64,000 nt of DNA from Halisarca cf. caerulea (GCA_963170055.1 CAUJGJ010000029.1:1-64000), one strand, 5' to 3'; counted from the first letter of the stretch, positions 1 through 11,934 are shown. Translations and numbers: made by a program. The notes: generated by a model from the sequence alone, not told the origin.

Positions 1-70
1 TTAACTGCATGTTGACAATTGGGACATGTGTTATCTGTCCAAAGATACAACGTTGCCATATCAATCCAGC
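1..70. repeat. Partial copy of a dispersed foldback repeat at window edge
   Basis: The first 70 bases match, with few differences, the right arm and right flank of the foldback element at about 10146-10350: both read through a tgttgacaa..., catgtgttat, gtccaaagat and atcaatcca series in the same order. The left part of this copy lies outside the window. It runs directly into the TG-rich minisatellite. Similarity was judged by eye. Confidence 0.6.
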
Positions 71-87
71 ATTTCGAAGAATTTCTA

Positions 88-650
<563 letters not shown>

Positions 651-655
651 ACTAG

Positions 656-3600
656 ATTAGTACTGCATATCTTCTAATTTTTTGTCAGTTGCTACAAACC
701 CTGTTAGATCACTTCTAATTCCCGATGAAGTACCGTATAATCTGATTGTTAGGTGCATGCGCCTATGACATTAAGTTGATAGAAAATATGCACTTATCAG
801 TTGCTATGCGCCCATTTAGAAGTATGTGCTTCAGTCGGAATCCTAGTATTTAGCACATCGTGGTACCAATGAAGCATGGCATGGACACGTAAGGATGAGT
901 GTGGCAGAAGTCGCCATCCTTCTAAACGAAAATGTTATTTGAGGCCATCATATTGTTACCTATTGTCTTTGTGTTTAGTGAAAATAATTTTGATGTCTGA
1001 TACGTACTAATTACTTTCACAGGGAAAAATGGATCACCTCAAGCCGGCTTAAATTCGCTTGTATAGCTCCTATCATGTTGTATGAGGTTTATTCGCTTGG
1101 GGACTATTCGAAGTTGCCTGAACTGAGGACCTATCTATAGTGATAATTTATAGCTATGATTAAATAGAAACTGCAATTTGCAAGAATTAAAATATGCGTC
1201 TAGCAAAAGTAGTATAAAGCCTGCAGGTGACTCTGCATTTAATTAATAATGTGCGCTTATGTGACAGTGTGCACTTAACAACCAGATTCTACCGTATGCA
1301 GTATTCTAATTTCCGTCAGTGTCTCTAATTCCTTGTCAGTGTTTGATCATCTGTTGATTGATTGACGACTTACATTTGATTTTCAAGGTGTTGCGAGTTC
1401 CTCATTGCGATAGTCAGGTAAACATTAACAACGAAAACAATAAAGCAATCGACTATAGCTATATGCAGCGTCTCTTACTCTTTTTCTGATGAAAAGTAAC
1501 CATATCCCCTGCATTGGGTTCCCAAGATTCTATAAACGTGGTATCCTTGGATCAAAGCCACAATGAGCAGACTGCAAGCGGTTATTTTGACTTTTACCCT
1601 TATTACCAATAAAGCTTACTTCTGCATGTCTCAAATTATTTGTCAATGTGTTCCAATTATTCTTCACTTCTGGGGAAAAAGTGAGTTGATTTCTATATGA
1701 TGACATTTCTCTAAACTTATCTCATATGAAAATTAGAAGATATACGTACGGTAATCCATTCAAACCTACTAATTCCAACACCATATGTTTGATAATAAGC
1801 AGTTGCAATTAGAGATACAATGGTTAAAACCAAAAGTGCGACAAATAAATAGGGAAATATAAGGACAAATTAGGATCATGACAAAAATTAGGCACAAAAT
1901 GGTGGAATTTTGTTGTGAAGGTTCCTTTACATGGTTATCGTGCGTACATTTATCAGTGGGAGACTGAAATCGATGCATTACTCTTCTTAAAACATAAATT
2001 TGGTGAATATAAAATACTAGAAGGTAGTCCTGGGCAGTACTGACAATCATAACTAGTTATACTAACAGTTCTAATTAACGGATAGTCGGTATTAGTCGGT
2101 ATATCTCAATATTATCCTCCGATAATGGTATCTCAATTTTGAGCCCTCAGTTATGACATAACTGAGGGACTGGTTAAAAATATTTAAGCACTGCGTACCC
2201 AGGCCACTTGCAAACCTTAGCCATATTATATTAGACTTCTGCTGTTAGTCTTCCCTGCTTTAACCCGACCATTTCTGTATACTGTGCTGCTCTAGAAAAA
2301 TGATGACAATTGATATATTGAGTATTCAATATATTGACTATTCAAAATTGTAATTATTGTATTGCCAGTTATGGATTGATATTGACATTGACTACTAATA
2401 TTGAAATATTATCCAGGGCTAGGCTACTAGAAGGTATGCATATCTACATATACTCGTTGTGTTGTTTTACCGATTTTTTGAGCAAGAAACTCAAACGTTC
2501 AAATGATAGACACTGTCCTGTACCATAATAGATACCAAATGAGCAAAGAGTGAGGTAAACAGATCTATAAGGAAGAAAATATGTTCGAACTTTGAGCTGA
2601 TGAAAAACTGGAGTCAAAGACAAAGAACTGGAGAACGCTACTTTTCGGCAAGAATTAGAGTATAACCTGACCCTGTTTGGTTCAGCGCCGAATAATAAGC
2701 AAAAAATTAGGGAATATATGGTAGAAAGCACTTTAAGGTTAAATTGGTTTAAACCACTTGCATGTAAACACATTGAAGTGATTATCTAACTGGTTTAGCT
2801 TGTGGTGGAAAACCATTTAGGTTGTTATGTTTTGTATTTATCATTCTGTGTATAATTAGTTTTACTTAAACTGTTTTGAAAGTGTTCTAACTAATATCTT
2901 TAAATTGCTTTGTTACCTTTACATGTAGTAGCTTGAACTGATTTAAAGATGATTGTGTTCAATAGTGTGAAATCTTTGAATTGTTTCAAGAGGCTTCTTC
3001 TGTGCCATGATGTTCATCGTAGGTCCACCACAATATCTCCCAGTGAACAGGGTGTAGCGATGTGCTGTCGTTGACATGTCTGATGGCAGTGCCCGGCATA
3101 GCAATCCAGATCCAAGACTCTGTGAATCTTTGTCACTGGTGTGACAGTGGGTCCACCAAGGTAGTCAATGGCGTCAGAGAAGCATGTGTTGATGCTGTGT
3201 CAAAATCTGTGTGTCTTGGTTAGAGGCAGAATGGGGAGGGAAAAGTCATGCAGGTGAACAGCAGCCTTCTCGCTGGAGAAGAAGTGCCTAGCCCATGAAA
3301 AAGTGAACCATTGTGGTAATCCGGGCGAGAGCAGCCAAAATGAAGTAAAGCTGTGCTTAAGTGAACTGAAGAGACTGGACCAAAGTAAGGCACATAGGCC
3401 GTGCCAAGGATTAGCTGTGAATTGAAGCAAGGCCAGGCTGAAGATGAGCTGGACTGGGGCGATGCTGGGTTGGGGATGAGCCAAAGGTTGTAGAAAAGAG
3501 ACACTGACCAGTGAGCTACCATGAAGGCACTGCTCAAGGTGTAGGGGTAAGACGTCCAGAGGTAGTCGTAGTGCTTGAGGTCTCGATCCGTTGCTGGGTG

Positions 3601-3660
3601 GCACTGGCTATAGTTGGGAGAAAATCCGTCAATTAGCATACATGTTCTTCGTCTGAACAA
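656..3660. other. Intergenic or intronic DNA, nothing recognised
   Basis: No long open frame with recognisable protein sequence, no tandem repeat and no convincing terminal inverted repeat was found. Two overlapping minus-strand frames at 3200-3660 are open but look like chance composition. A 51-base stretch at 1479-1529 (minus) has good splice-like borders but no supporting context. Confidence 0.5.
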
Positions 3661-3671
3661 CCACCGTCAAG

Positions 3672-3728
3672 GGTCACCAACAGAGACAATTATAATGGTA
3701 GGGTCACCAACAGGGACAATTATAATAG
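3672..3728. repeat. Short tandem duplication, two copies of about 29 bp
   Basis: The motif gggtcaccaacag.gacaat followed by tataat.gt occurs twice back to back (3671-3699 and 3701-3728) with single-base differences. Confidence 0.7.
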
Positions 3729-4604
3729 TCGGTCACTGGACAAATGTCTGGAGATATCCAGTATTTGTCCGACCATTTTAATGTTGGCCTGACAAAAATG
3801 TCTGGTTCAATAATGTTCCGAGCCCAGCAGGAGGATTAGGCTCCTAGCAAGAACACTCTGAAAGTAATCAAGCGTCAAGTATGTTTGAGAAATAACAGCG
3901 AGTCAGGAACATATAAGGAACATATGTAGCACTCTTTTGTGGCTTTGTTTGTGGGCTCGATTGTGACGAAGTTCACGTAACGTTGTTATACTATGCCATA
4001 TGCAAAAAGTACGAGGCATTCGTCATTTTACTGCATATCAAAGACCTTGATCAGTGTTTTAAAAATCCTAAAACTGACAACGTTCTCGACCATGCCTGTA
4101 ACAAGATTTTTAAAGCCACCATGTCGCGGATGTGTGCGCATCACACAAAATCTAGCTGGAATACTCCTGTGATATCATCTATGTATAATTCATTGATATC
4201 TGTCAATGCTAGAGAAAAAATAGGACACAATTGAAGCAGAAGTTCGATGTTGCTACACAATGGCAAAGGAAACATTCTTTGTGCTAAGTATTCAGATTTG
4301 CTAGCGTTAGAGGCCCACTATGCTACATTGCATCATAGACACTATGTAGTATAATGTCTATGATGGTATGATGTTGATTTAGGCTCTGCTTACAGCACAC
4401 CAGTCATATTTTACTCTTACAGAGATAAATTCACTGCAACGAATGTTGTAATCTGATGCACTATTTAAAAGAAGTATGTAAGATAGTGCACTCACTTCGC
4501 TTGCGCAAATTTTTTTCACATTGTCCAACCAGACCTACCTATGTCAGGCCAGACAGGCTCCTAGTCTGACAAAATTTTAGACTTCCCCAATTAAAATGGT
4601 TAAG
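3725..4604. repeat. Possible decayed inverted-repeat element
   Basis: The stretch at about 3745-3805 (accattttaat, gcctgacaaa, tgtctgg) matches in reverse complement the stretch at about 4525-4600 (ccagac, gtcaggccagac, gtctgacaaaa, attaaaatggt), suggesting badly decayed terminal arms around 800 bases. An 83-codon plus frame (3983-4234) lies inside; its protein is not recognised. The arms are imperfect and no target duplication was found, so this is tentative. Confidence 0.3.
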
Positions 4605-5156
4605 GGGTGTATAAAAACCATTTTGAAATGGTTAAAGGATGTAGGATTGACACAGGCTCGTGTAATAAGGTATTATCAAAAAAGGATTCTCCAAAAACAC
4701 TTGGAACAAGGGTAAGTTGCAAAACCGGTACAGGGCTAGGTGGGCAAAGGGCAGGGGCAGATGGGCATAGGGTTACACATACATGAGGCTAGACAGGTAT
4801 AGGGCTAGACAAAGTTTAGTTGGACTGAGTGCACACTGTGCAAATTCCTACATCCCACAGCACATGTACAATGTGCTGCAAATGCAGGATGTAGGAATTT
4901 GCACAGTGTGCACTCAGTCCAACTAAACTCTGTCTAGCCCTATACACATCTAGCCTCATGCATGTGTAGCCCTATGCTCGTCTGGCCCTATGCCTGTCTT
5001 GCCCTTTGCCCACCTAGGCCTGTACCTGTTTTGCAACTTACCCTTGTTCCAAGTGTTTTAGGAGAATCCCTTTTGATAATGCCTTTTTGCACGAGCCTGT
5101 GTCAATCCTACATCCTCCTTTAAACACATCCACTTTTAAATGGTTTTTATACACCC
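4605..5156. mobile_element. Foldback MITE, family FB1, copy 1
   Basis: Almost the whole element is one large palindrome. The left end gggtgtataaaaaccattt is mirrored by the right end near 5138-5156, and the arms stay complementary inward through aacacttggaacaaggg, the gggcta/tagccc clusters and tttgcacagtgtgcactcag to a turn near 4861-4880. It has no coding capacity. A second copy lies at 14269-14800. The ends resemble a non-autonomous DNA transposon, but the superfamily cannot be given because the target duplication is unclear. Confidence 0.85.
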
Positions 5157-5365
5157 TTGTTCGTATGGTTTTTCCTTTTATAGCGAAACGGTTGCTTGAA
5201 TGGGTTTCCACTGCAGTTGAGAAGGAACATGATCAAATCTTGTAAGATAAAGAAACTAGAATCTATGCAGTCACCTGACTAAAAAATCAATGTACCCATC
5301 TAGAAACAAACGCTTGAACAAAAAGAGCGCTGAAGTCAACGATCATTGAAGTACAGGCCTTGTGT

Positions 5366-6335
5366 CGAGGGGTCCGCAACAAGGCAATATGATGTACGAG
5401 ATTTTCAAAATCCCAAGAGATTTCACAAGATTTCAAAGATTTCACTAAGTTATAAAAGATTTCGGAATAAGATTACACAAGATTTTGCCTAGCGAGATTT
5501 CAAGATTTCAAGATTTTGCCTAAAATTTCCAGATTTCAGATAAAATTTCTGGATTTCAGACAAGATTTCAAGATTTCGTTGGTGATTATAAGATTTCGTA
5601 AGATTTCAGGATTTTACTTGAGATTTCAATCAAAGTGTGCGAGATTTCATAGTCTAACAAGCTAGCCTGTCTCCGCAAGCGCCCTACAGGCGAGAAGGGG
5701 CGGAGACGGTCTAGCTCACATAGAGATTAGTTCACACCTCAAACTAGGGCTAGCTTAGTCCGATTTTTCAAAATTCCGACTACGCAAGACCAAGGCGCCT
5801 GTTGTGTTCCCTGGCCATAGATACTGCAAGAAAGACACTAACTAGATTGTCGCTTGCGAAGCATCAATTGCTCGTCCAGGTGAAGTGCAAGAATGGATTT
5901 TCAGCCTACATACAAGTTGTATGCTACGAACGAATTCATGCTGAACCGTTTGGTAACACCCTCTTAGTATAGATACTAAAAACCCACAGTATTCCTGAAC
6001 GATCCCAAGGACACTCTTTTCAGCCTAATTCAGCCCACTTCGGACGTTCTGGCCATTCCTCTTGAATCCACTGTGACAGCAGCAGCAGACTGGTCCTCCG
6101 ACAGAACAATTCCGCTATTTTAATAGTAACTGAAGCACGCTGTATAAGATTGACTGAAAATCCACTCCTGCACTCCTATACCCGACGAGTAATCAAAATT
6201 GAGCTAGCCCCAGTTTCAAGGTTTGAAGTGATCTCTATGTGAGCTAGACCATCTCGCCCCTTCTCGCCCGTAGGGCGCTTGCGGAGACGGGCTAACTTGT
6301 TAGACTAGAGATTTCACTATGTTGCAGACCCCTCG
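5366..6335. mobile_element. hAT-like non-autonomous element with AGATTTC array
   Basis: Terminal inverted repeats are cgaggggtccgcaaca (5366-5381) and its near-perfect reverse complement at 6320-6335. The flanking 8-mers ccttgtgt (5358-5365) and ccttgttt (6336-6343) form an 8-bp target duplication with one mismatch. Length of duplication and TIR style (purine-rich, GCAAC) are those of hAT elements. The inside is a degenerate array of the heptamer agatttc, about twenty copies at 5397-5650. A second element (5652-6305) has jumped into the array, so the host element alone is only about 316 bp. Confidence 0.7.
5652..6305. mobile_element. TA-target MITE nested in the hAT-like element
   Basis: Long terminal inverted repeats (about 80 bp) start gtctaacaagctagcc at 5652 and end with the mirror image at 6305; the arms include cgcaagcgcccta and gtctagctcacatagagat. 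The dinucleotide TA flanks both ends (5650-5651, 6306-6307), as for Tc1/mariner-type elements. On both sides agatttc repeats resume, so the insertion split the array. No transposase is present. Confidence 0.8.
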
Positions 6336-6553
6336 CCTTGTTTATGTATGCATACGTCTAGTCTCGCGTAGCCATTTCGCTGATCCGGCCAATGTATGGG
6401 ATTTGCCTATTAATTCTTTTCTCGCTTTAGAAGTGTAGGTGTTGCTTCAAAACCTAGAAAAGGCACTTTGCGCTAACAATTGGAGCTCACTGGCGAAAGA
6501 TGAGACCTCTGGACCCTTTGTGGCAATATGTAGCTAAGTTCGAAAAAATGACG

Positions 6554-6578
6554 AGAATAATAATAATAATAATAATAA
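6554..6578. repeat. (AAT)n microsatellite
   Basis: Eight perfect aat/ata trinucleotides in a row, directly in front of the dispersed repeat R2. Confidence 0.95.
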
Positions 6579-6845
6579 GAAAAATCTTAAAATGGTATTG
6601 GTGTTGCGTAGACGTACATTTTCATCTAAAATTTTGTAGTTCTTTAATGAAATTGGCCTACGAAGGGTTTTAACTACTTCATCTTATAGCAAGTGTGTCA
6701 AAAAACACCAATATCACTTCTAAATGCTTCTGAACTGTACTGCATCGTTAGTTTTTGGATGCAAACAAAATTTATGCTAATGTATGGTGGCCATGTCTTT
6801 TTGGTGTCAATCCTTACATATGGAGTACTAGCGTACTCCATAATA
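6577..6845. repeat. Dispersed repeat R2, copy 1, with terminal hairpin
   Basis: This stretch parallels 14809-15069 along its length: aatcttaaaatgg, tttaacta, agcttgtgtgtca-like, gttagtttttgg, ctaatgtatgg.ggccatg and gtgtcaatcc appear in the same order and spacing. It ends in a perfect 10-bp hairpin (tatggagtac tagc gtactccata, 6819-6842), also kept in copy 2. It is non-coding and the superfamily is unknown. Confidence 0.65.
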
Positions 6846-7113
6846 ATTGTCCCTATACCAATATGGTTGAGTGCAGGTTCAGAAGGGAACAGTAACCATT
6901 AGTTAATTGAATCAAATAACACTAAACCAGTACAAGACTGAAGACAGGGACACACATGGTAGATCGTTCTGCACATAATATTATGTATTAAGTGAACTGC
7001 ATTAAATTTCTCAAGTGTAAAAGGGGCTACTTGTATAGCACACTATAACCACGTCAAAAGTGCACTGGGTACTACAGTAAATCAAGTACAATGACACCAC
7101 AAACAATCCTTAC

Positions 7114-7215
7114 ATGTACAGCAGTCATCTGTAATTGACAGAAGTCAGCATCTACCAGCTTTTCACGTGCATATTCTTCTTCTGCTATCATCCTTTGCAA
7201 CTCACATAATTGCAC
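7114..7215 (-). CDS. Exon E5 of split coiled-coil host gene
   Basis: A 102-base exon, 34 whole codons, bounded on the minus strand by an acceptor (tttctgtag) and a donor (gtaagg). It translates to a charged, helix-forming peptide including QRMIAEEEYAREKL, typical of coiled coils. It begins and ends in phase 0, so it joins in frame to E4 (14093-14170). The 7-kb intron between them holds many MITEs. No further exon was found toward the left window edge, so the 3' end is unknown. Exon calling is by splice-site and codon inspection only. Confidence 0.6.
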
Positions 7216-7538
7216 CTACAGAAAATAGCAATAGAAGTCACTCTATGTACACATGAATAACTTTAAAACCATGTTATTGCTATGAAGGTTTCATGGCCCA
7301 CCCCCTCACATATGAAATCATGGTGTACTACATTTTTAACACAAGGGATACCAATGCAATGCATTAAATCTGAGGAAAAAGTACTGGGAAGGATTTTGAA
7401 ACTACATGTCAAAACAACAGTTAGCTCAGGTGAGCAATTCAAGACGATTCACGTCATGAGACATGTAGTCATTTTTTAGTATTTGTCTGAATAAAAAGTT
7501 ACCAATTTTCCAGCTAATCAAGCATTCACCCCTTAGTA

Positions 7539-8588
7539 CCGTATTGTTCCTAATTAAAGCGCCCCTAAAAATTCAAGTTTGCTTTGATAGGCTCTTACTG
7601 ATAGGGCACTGTAAATAGACATCCTGTCTAGGTGGCCCTTGGGTAAGGGAGGTGCTTAGCTAATTAGGGGTCGAATTACGAACAACAAATAAAATGGGGG
7701 TGCTTGCTTGCGGAGTTGAATTATTGGAAAGTGTAAGCCTAGGCTAAGGTATACAGGGTACAATACCAATGTTTAAGCTGTAGCTAGTCACCATGATAGA
7801 CCTTTCTTATTTCTTGAACTGTTTTATCTATTTTTGTCTGTCTGGTGTGCTTAAACTTCAGTAAACACGGAACTTCCATTTCTCCACAAACTTCTTAGTT
7901 CTTCTGCACTTGTCCGTCACTTCACCAGTGATTGAACCCCTATCTGCAATAAAATAGAAGCAATTCTTCGCTATTTCTTTTGGTAGGTGACCCACAATCT
8001 GCTGGAGTAACAACAATTGCGTATTTGTCTTTGGTGTTACCATTTTCGTGGAAAGTTAGTTTAGAAATTCATCCCCAATATAGGGTCGCCACACTTCTTT
8101 GTATACATGATATCCTCTCACTGCACATGGTACAGTTGCTTCTATGAACTGCTTCTCAGGCTGAGAGGCCATTATCCAGACAGATAGTACTAGTCTGTGA
8201 TCTAGTGCTTGAATGCAAATTTCTCTTCTCTTCTGAAAGGGCACTGATATGTTTGAAAAAGTGACTATGTCCTGAAACTTGGCCATTTCACAATAATAAT
8301 TGCCAAGTACCCCTACTTATGGTGTATACCAGCAGGTATGATGGGGTAAACCATAATATTATATAGCTGTATGGGTAAACAAGCCGATCTACTGAAACCC
8401 TATAATGCAATTCATTATGGTTGCAGACACAGCATGATACCCAAGTGTGTTTAGTATGACCCCTAATTACTAAGCGCCTCCAATAAATCAACATTTGAGC
8501 CTGGCTCATCCTATTAGGTACACAAAAAATGCCTTTGACCTTTAGAGGTGCTTAACCAAGGGGGGCGCTTTAATTAGGAACAATACGG
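7539..8588. mobile_element. 1.05-kb TIR element carrying a HIRAN-like gene relic
   Basis: The ends ccgtattgttcctaattaaa (7539) and its reverse complement (ending 8588) form terminal inverted repeats of about 28 bp. TAGTA stands on both sides (7534-7538, 8589-8593), either a 5-bp duplication or a TA duplication with chance extension. The inside is not a foldback but holds a decayed minus-strand reading frame (see 7858-8286). No transposase motif was seen, so it probably depends on another element for movement. Confidence 0.75.
7858..8286 (-). pseudogene. HIRAN-like domain protein relic
   Basis: Two minus-strand frames, 8286-8056 and 8043-7858, together show a pattern known to me from many short invertebrate and fish proteins with a HIRAN-like fold: RGYHVYKEVWRPYIGDE, then (in a third frame around 8045-8010) NTKDKYAIVV, then VGHLPKEIAKNC and GEVTDKCRR. 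At least two frameshifts separate the blocks, so no full protein can be made. HIRAN domains bind DNA ends or modified DNA in some repair proteins; whether this small version does is unknown. It sits wholly inside the TIR element, which may have captured it. Confidence 0.55.
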
Positions 8589-8593
8589 TAGTA

Positions 8594-9389
8594 CAATACA
8601 TAGGCCACAAACATACCCTACATACTACAACATTTCTGCTAAAATGTATTATTAGCAACAATATAGATTTTCAAACGTGAAAAGTTGCTTGATCTATTGT
8701 AGTAAACATTACTAGTACGCGTATTGTAGGAATGGAAGTTATGCATGCTGTATTGTGCTATTATGCTATCACATACAGTAAATAAGAATTGAACTATGGT
8801 ATGGAACAGTAACAGTAACCGAAAATTGACAACAGTTATCCGCTAATGTTTTCAAAAACCAGCTAACCATGATTCGTTATCTGTTAACCATAAACCGGAA
8901 ACCGCTAACTGGAAAAATGGCGAGCTACACGTAGGATTGCATGACGCGTGTCTACGGTTTTAGCATTTGATTGAAGATAAAATTCTCAATGGTTTTGTCC
9001 ACCTACAACAAGTAAAGAGTTATCCAACTTTAGTCAGAAAGGAATATCTTGGGTGGTGAATTGGTATCCAATTTCGCGATAACTTCACTCCAAATGCGTG
9101 ACTTTGATCGAAATCTCCTGCGCTCTTCTAATCATTGATAATCTTTCCTAAAACTTCTTCCTGTCATACCTTACAGGCTAGTATCAAACTTGGCAGATAC
9201 TACGTTTAACCGTTAACTGTTAATGACTATCAATTACCAGTTACCTAAATAATGATGCAAGTTCTGGGTAAGCGTTAAATGGTAAAAGCTATTTTTATTA
9301 CCTTTTTTAACTTCTGTCCTGTATGCTTAATGCCTGATACCACACAATACTGCATGTCAAGAAAATCACAAAATTAAAAATTGCAAATA
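8594..9389. other. Non-coding, with scattered GTTAAC/CGCTAAC motifs
   Basis: No open frame or clear ends. Motifs such as ccgctaact, taaccgttaac and accagttac at about 8815-8910 and 9200-9250 echo those in the MITE at 9392-10056, so this may be a decayed relative of it. Confidence 0.35.
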
Positions 9390-9391
9390 TA

Positions 9392-10056
9392 CAGTACGGT
9401 TCATGGAAAAGTAAACGATTTTAACTTTTCACCTTTAGCTATTTCCGGGTAAAAGTTAACGGAATAGTGCTAAGAGTTAACCGCTAACCTTTAACCGTTA
9501 ACTCCCTACTACCACCTCGCTATATGACGTAGTAATATTCTTACGCAATAAGTCGCCGAAGGTACATTTTAGCCTTGTTGCGGCAAGTGAAAGTGCTGTA
9601 TTGGGCTTCGAAGTTTTATTTTATCGAGTTCTTGTAATTTTGAATCTGGTTAACGATAGATACAATTCTCATCGGATTCTGATACATTGAAAGCGGTTCG
9701 TCCGAGATGCGACAAGGAGACGGTGTTTGGAATCTGCATTGAAGATGCGTAGAAGGGCAGGCGTAACTGAGAACATTCAAATTGGCGAAGGAGTTACTAT
9801 TAAGCATTCATCATGACATGTTGCTTGCAATACGCTAATAAAATGATAGCTAAAAAGCCTTCGAGAATCAACAAAATGGCGATGTTTCGTCTCGCACGTC
9901 ATTAGTTACGTCACAAATACGTGTTACGTATTAGTTAGAAGTTAACTATTAACGGTTAACCGTTCACTTTTAATCTGTAGCTTTTTCCAGTGAAAAGTTA
10001 ACCCTAAAGCGTTAACTTTTAACTGGTTAACGTTTACTTTTCCATGATCCGTACTG
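9392..10056. mobile_element. TA-target foldback MITE rich in GTTAAC
   Basis: The left end cagtacggttcatggaaaag is mirrored by the right end (10037-10056) with one difference, and the mirror image continues inward over about 70-100 bases through gttaac-rich DNA. TA flanks both ends (9390-9391 and 10057-10058). The middle (about 9500-9930) is unique and non-coding. This fits a Tc1/mariner-type non-autonomous element. Confidence 0.75.
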
Positions 10057-10145
10057 TAGTGTCTGCGGTGGCCAAAATTGCATACTTTGCATAACATACC
10101 AATCCTACAGTAAGTATGAATACAACATCAATGTTTGTAGCGATT

Positions 10146-10337
10146 GGACAGATAACACATGTCACAATTTGTCAGCAATTAACCACAACTATACAACATT
10201 TCGCCCACTTGGGTTTCTTCAGGTACACAAATTGAGTTCATGCAGTCAGTAGAAAAAGCCCAAGTGGGCGAAACATTGGACAGTTGTGATTAATTGTTGA
10301 CAAATTGTGGCATGTGTTATCCGTCCAAAGATAAAAC
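10146..10337. mobile_element. Short foldback element
   Basis: The left arm (10146-10217: ggacagataacacatg..., aatttgtca, aattaaccacaact, cgcccacttggg) is repeated inverted at about 10258-10337, around a short centre. The right arm and flank recur at window bases 1-70, so this is a dispersed family. Confidence 0.7.
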
Positions 10338-10371
10338 ATTACTACATCAATCCACGGGCATCTGTATTTCG

Positions 10372-11382
10372 TTGAATACGGAATACGGAATATGGAATAA
10401 GAGAACACGGAACATGGAATAAAGAAATGGTGGATTAAAACGCAATGAACATTCGAACAGTACCAACTTCAATTCTCACTGAGTCAGCTCAGAGCAACTC
10501 TCACGCTTCCATTGTGATCATAATGAGGCCGTGTTAGTGGATTGGCTTCACTTCTTCTCCCCATAAACAGCCAACAATTGAATTCATATGATTACTGTAG
10601 ATTACGCAAAAAATTAGTAGCCGGTAAGGTACATCTACTAGCTACTCAACAGACGATTTATATTTCTTCCGCTAATCGGCTATTCGTTTGTCTACCCGCC
10701 TGCACGATCGTGCAAATATTTCTCATTGTTGTGCGAGTTGACAATGAGAAATAATTGTGACGCCGCTCACAGCTGACTTTCAGGGCCAATTACTGCCAGA
10801 TATTTTTCCTGATTGCAGGCTAGCGCTGCGAGCTTCAAATCTGTTTTGGTATATTGACAATCAAATTATTACGAGTATACTGAGTTGTGCCTTCTTGTTG
10901 CAATCCGCACTTGCCTGCACAAGCAAAATTAAGGGTATTTCTTCCGAGATTGCCCTTAAATCCGACAGACAGAAGCGCTTACTGGTAGCCTATAAATATA
11001 CAGAGCACAACTTTCAAAGAGATAATACCCGCGCCACTTAGTTGACCATGAAAGTCCGCATTCTTTTTTTTTGAAGCTGCTAATGAGGATAAGGGTGCCA
11101 CGAGTGGTTGATAACTTAGTGGCTTTTCTCATTGTCAATGCTATCAGGTAGACGGTCGGCGATCAGAGGACTAACGGGAGTAAAAGAAATTGCCATCAGG
11201 TGGACAGTCGGCGACCAGAGGACTAAGTTTTAACTTAGTAGTAACGGGAGTAACAGAAATTGCCTTTTGAAGAGAAGGTACTGTTTAATAAGTCCACATT
11301 CCTTTCGCTCTCGTTATGATTAAGATGTAAACATGTTTTCTTATTCTGTATTCTGTATTCCATATTCCGCAAAATAAAGAAG
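10372..11382. mobile_element. TIR element with GGAATAC heptamer ends
   Basis: The left end is a string of ggaatacg/ggaatatgg units followed by aataagagaac (10376-10410). The right end near 11338-11372 (gttttcttattctgtattc...) is its mirror image. Inside, a block of about 50 bp starting atcaggtagacggtcggcga (11146) is repeated directly at 11197 with changes. Two plus-strand frames of 70 and 94 codons (10542-10754, 10757-11041) are not recognised and probably chance. Confidence 0.55.
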
Positions 11383-11739
11383 TTGTCTTTATTAGATGTA
11401 CATGTAGAAGTTTTTATCTGAATTCACATCTAAACTGAACAATGAACTCAGGTATGATTCTTAATAATTTCTGTATTGATTGTTAAATTCACCAGAATAA
11501 ATACCTGCTAAAATATGTTCCTCTAAGGGGCATAACTTGTGCTTCATAGGCTGATAATAGTTTAGTGTGGGGGGCAGCTTATTCGGTATCACAGCATAAA
11601 AAATTGTGCACCCAATCAGACTACAGATTGTATTGCAATGGAATACAAACACAAAAAGTGGCCAATATCTTTTGCAGGCAAAAGTCCTCAGGATAGTTAA
11701 CAACTAAATCAGATATGCCGACTTTCATTTCTCCCTTAC

Positions 11740-11934
11740 TTAGTTAAACTGCTTTTGACTCACAGCAATTGTCAAAAGTGTGAGAATAGCCAGAAGACTG
11801 ATCAACCATTCAACTAGCTTTGAACATTTTCGGATTTCTTCATTGTATAGTCTGCTTGATGGCCTGGACATGGGTTTCTGCGATTCACATGGGTTGCAAT
11901 CTATTCTGCTCCACAACAGTCTTCTCAGAAACAA
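11740..11934 (-). CDS. Candidate terminal exon with C-terminal membrane anchor
   Basis: The minus frame ends in a stop (11740-11742) just after a clear hydrophobic segment of about 20 residues (LVEWLISLLAILTLLTIAVS), preceded by a charged stretch (SSRLYNEEIRKCSK). A splice acceptor (aatcgcag) within the frame would start the exon at about 11855. This layout suits a tail-anchored protein. It is in phase with exon E4 of the coiled-coil gene, so it might be an alternative 3' end of that gene, or belong to a small separate gene with the exons at 12172-12306. No homology is known to me. Confidence 0.35.
   Translation of the reverse strand: MFLRRLLWSRIDCNPCESQKPMSRPSSRLYNEEIRKCSKLVEWLISLLAILTLLTIAVSQKQFN

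Noticed and set aside
1479..1529. Possible 51-base minus exon with acceptor and donor
   Set aside because: Too short, no partner exon and the most protein-like frame does not fit the phase of E5.
3200..3660. Two overlapping minus-strand frames of 134 and 146 codons
   Set aside because: Two frames open over the same bases with no recognisable motif; composition looks like chance in a slightly GC-richer stretch.
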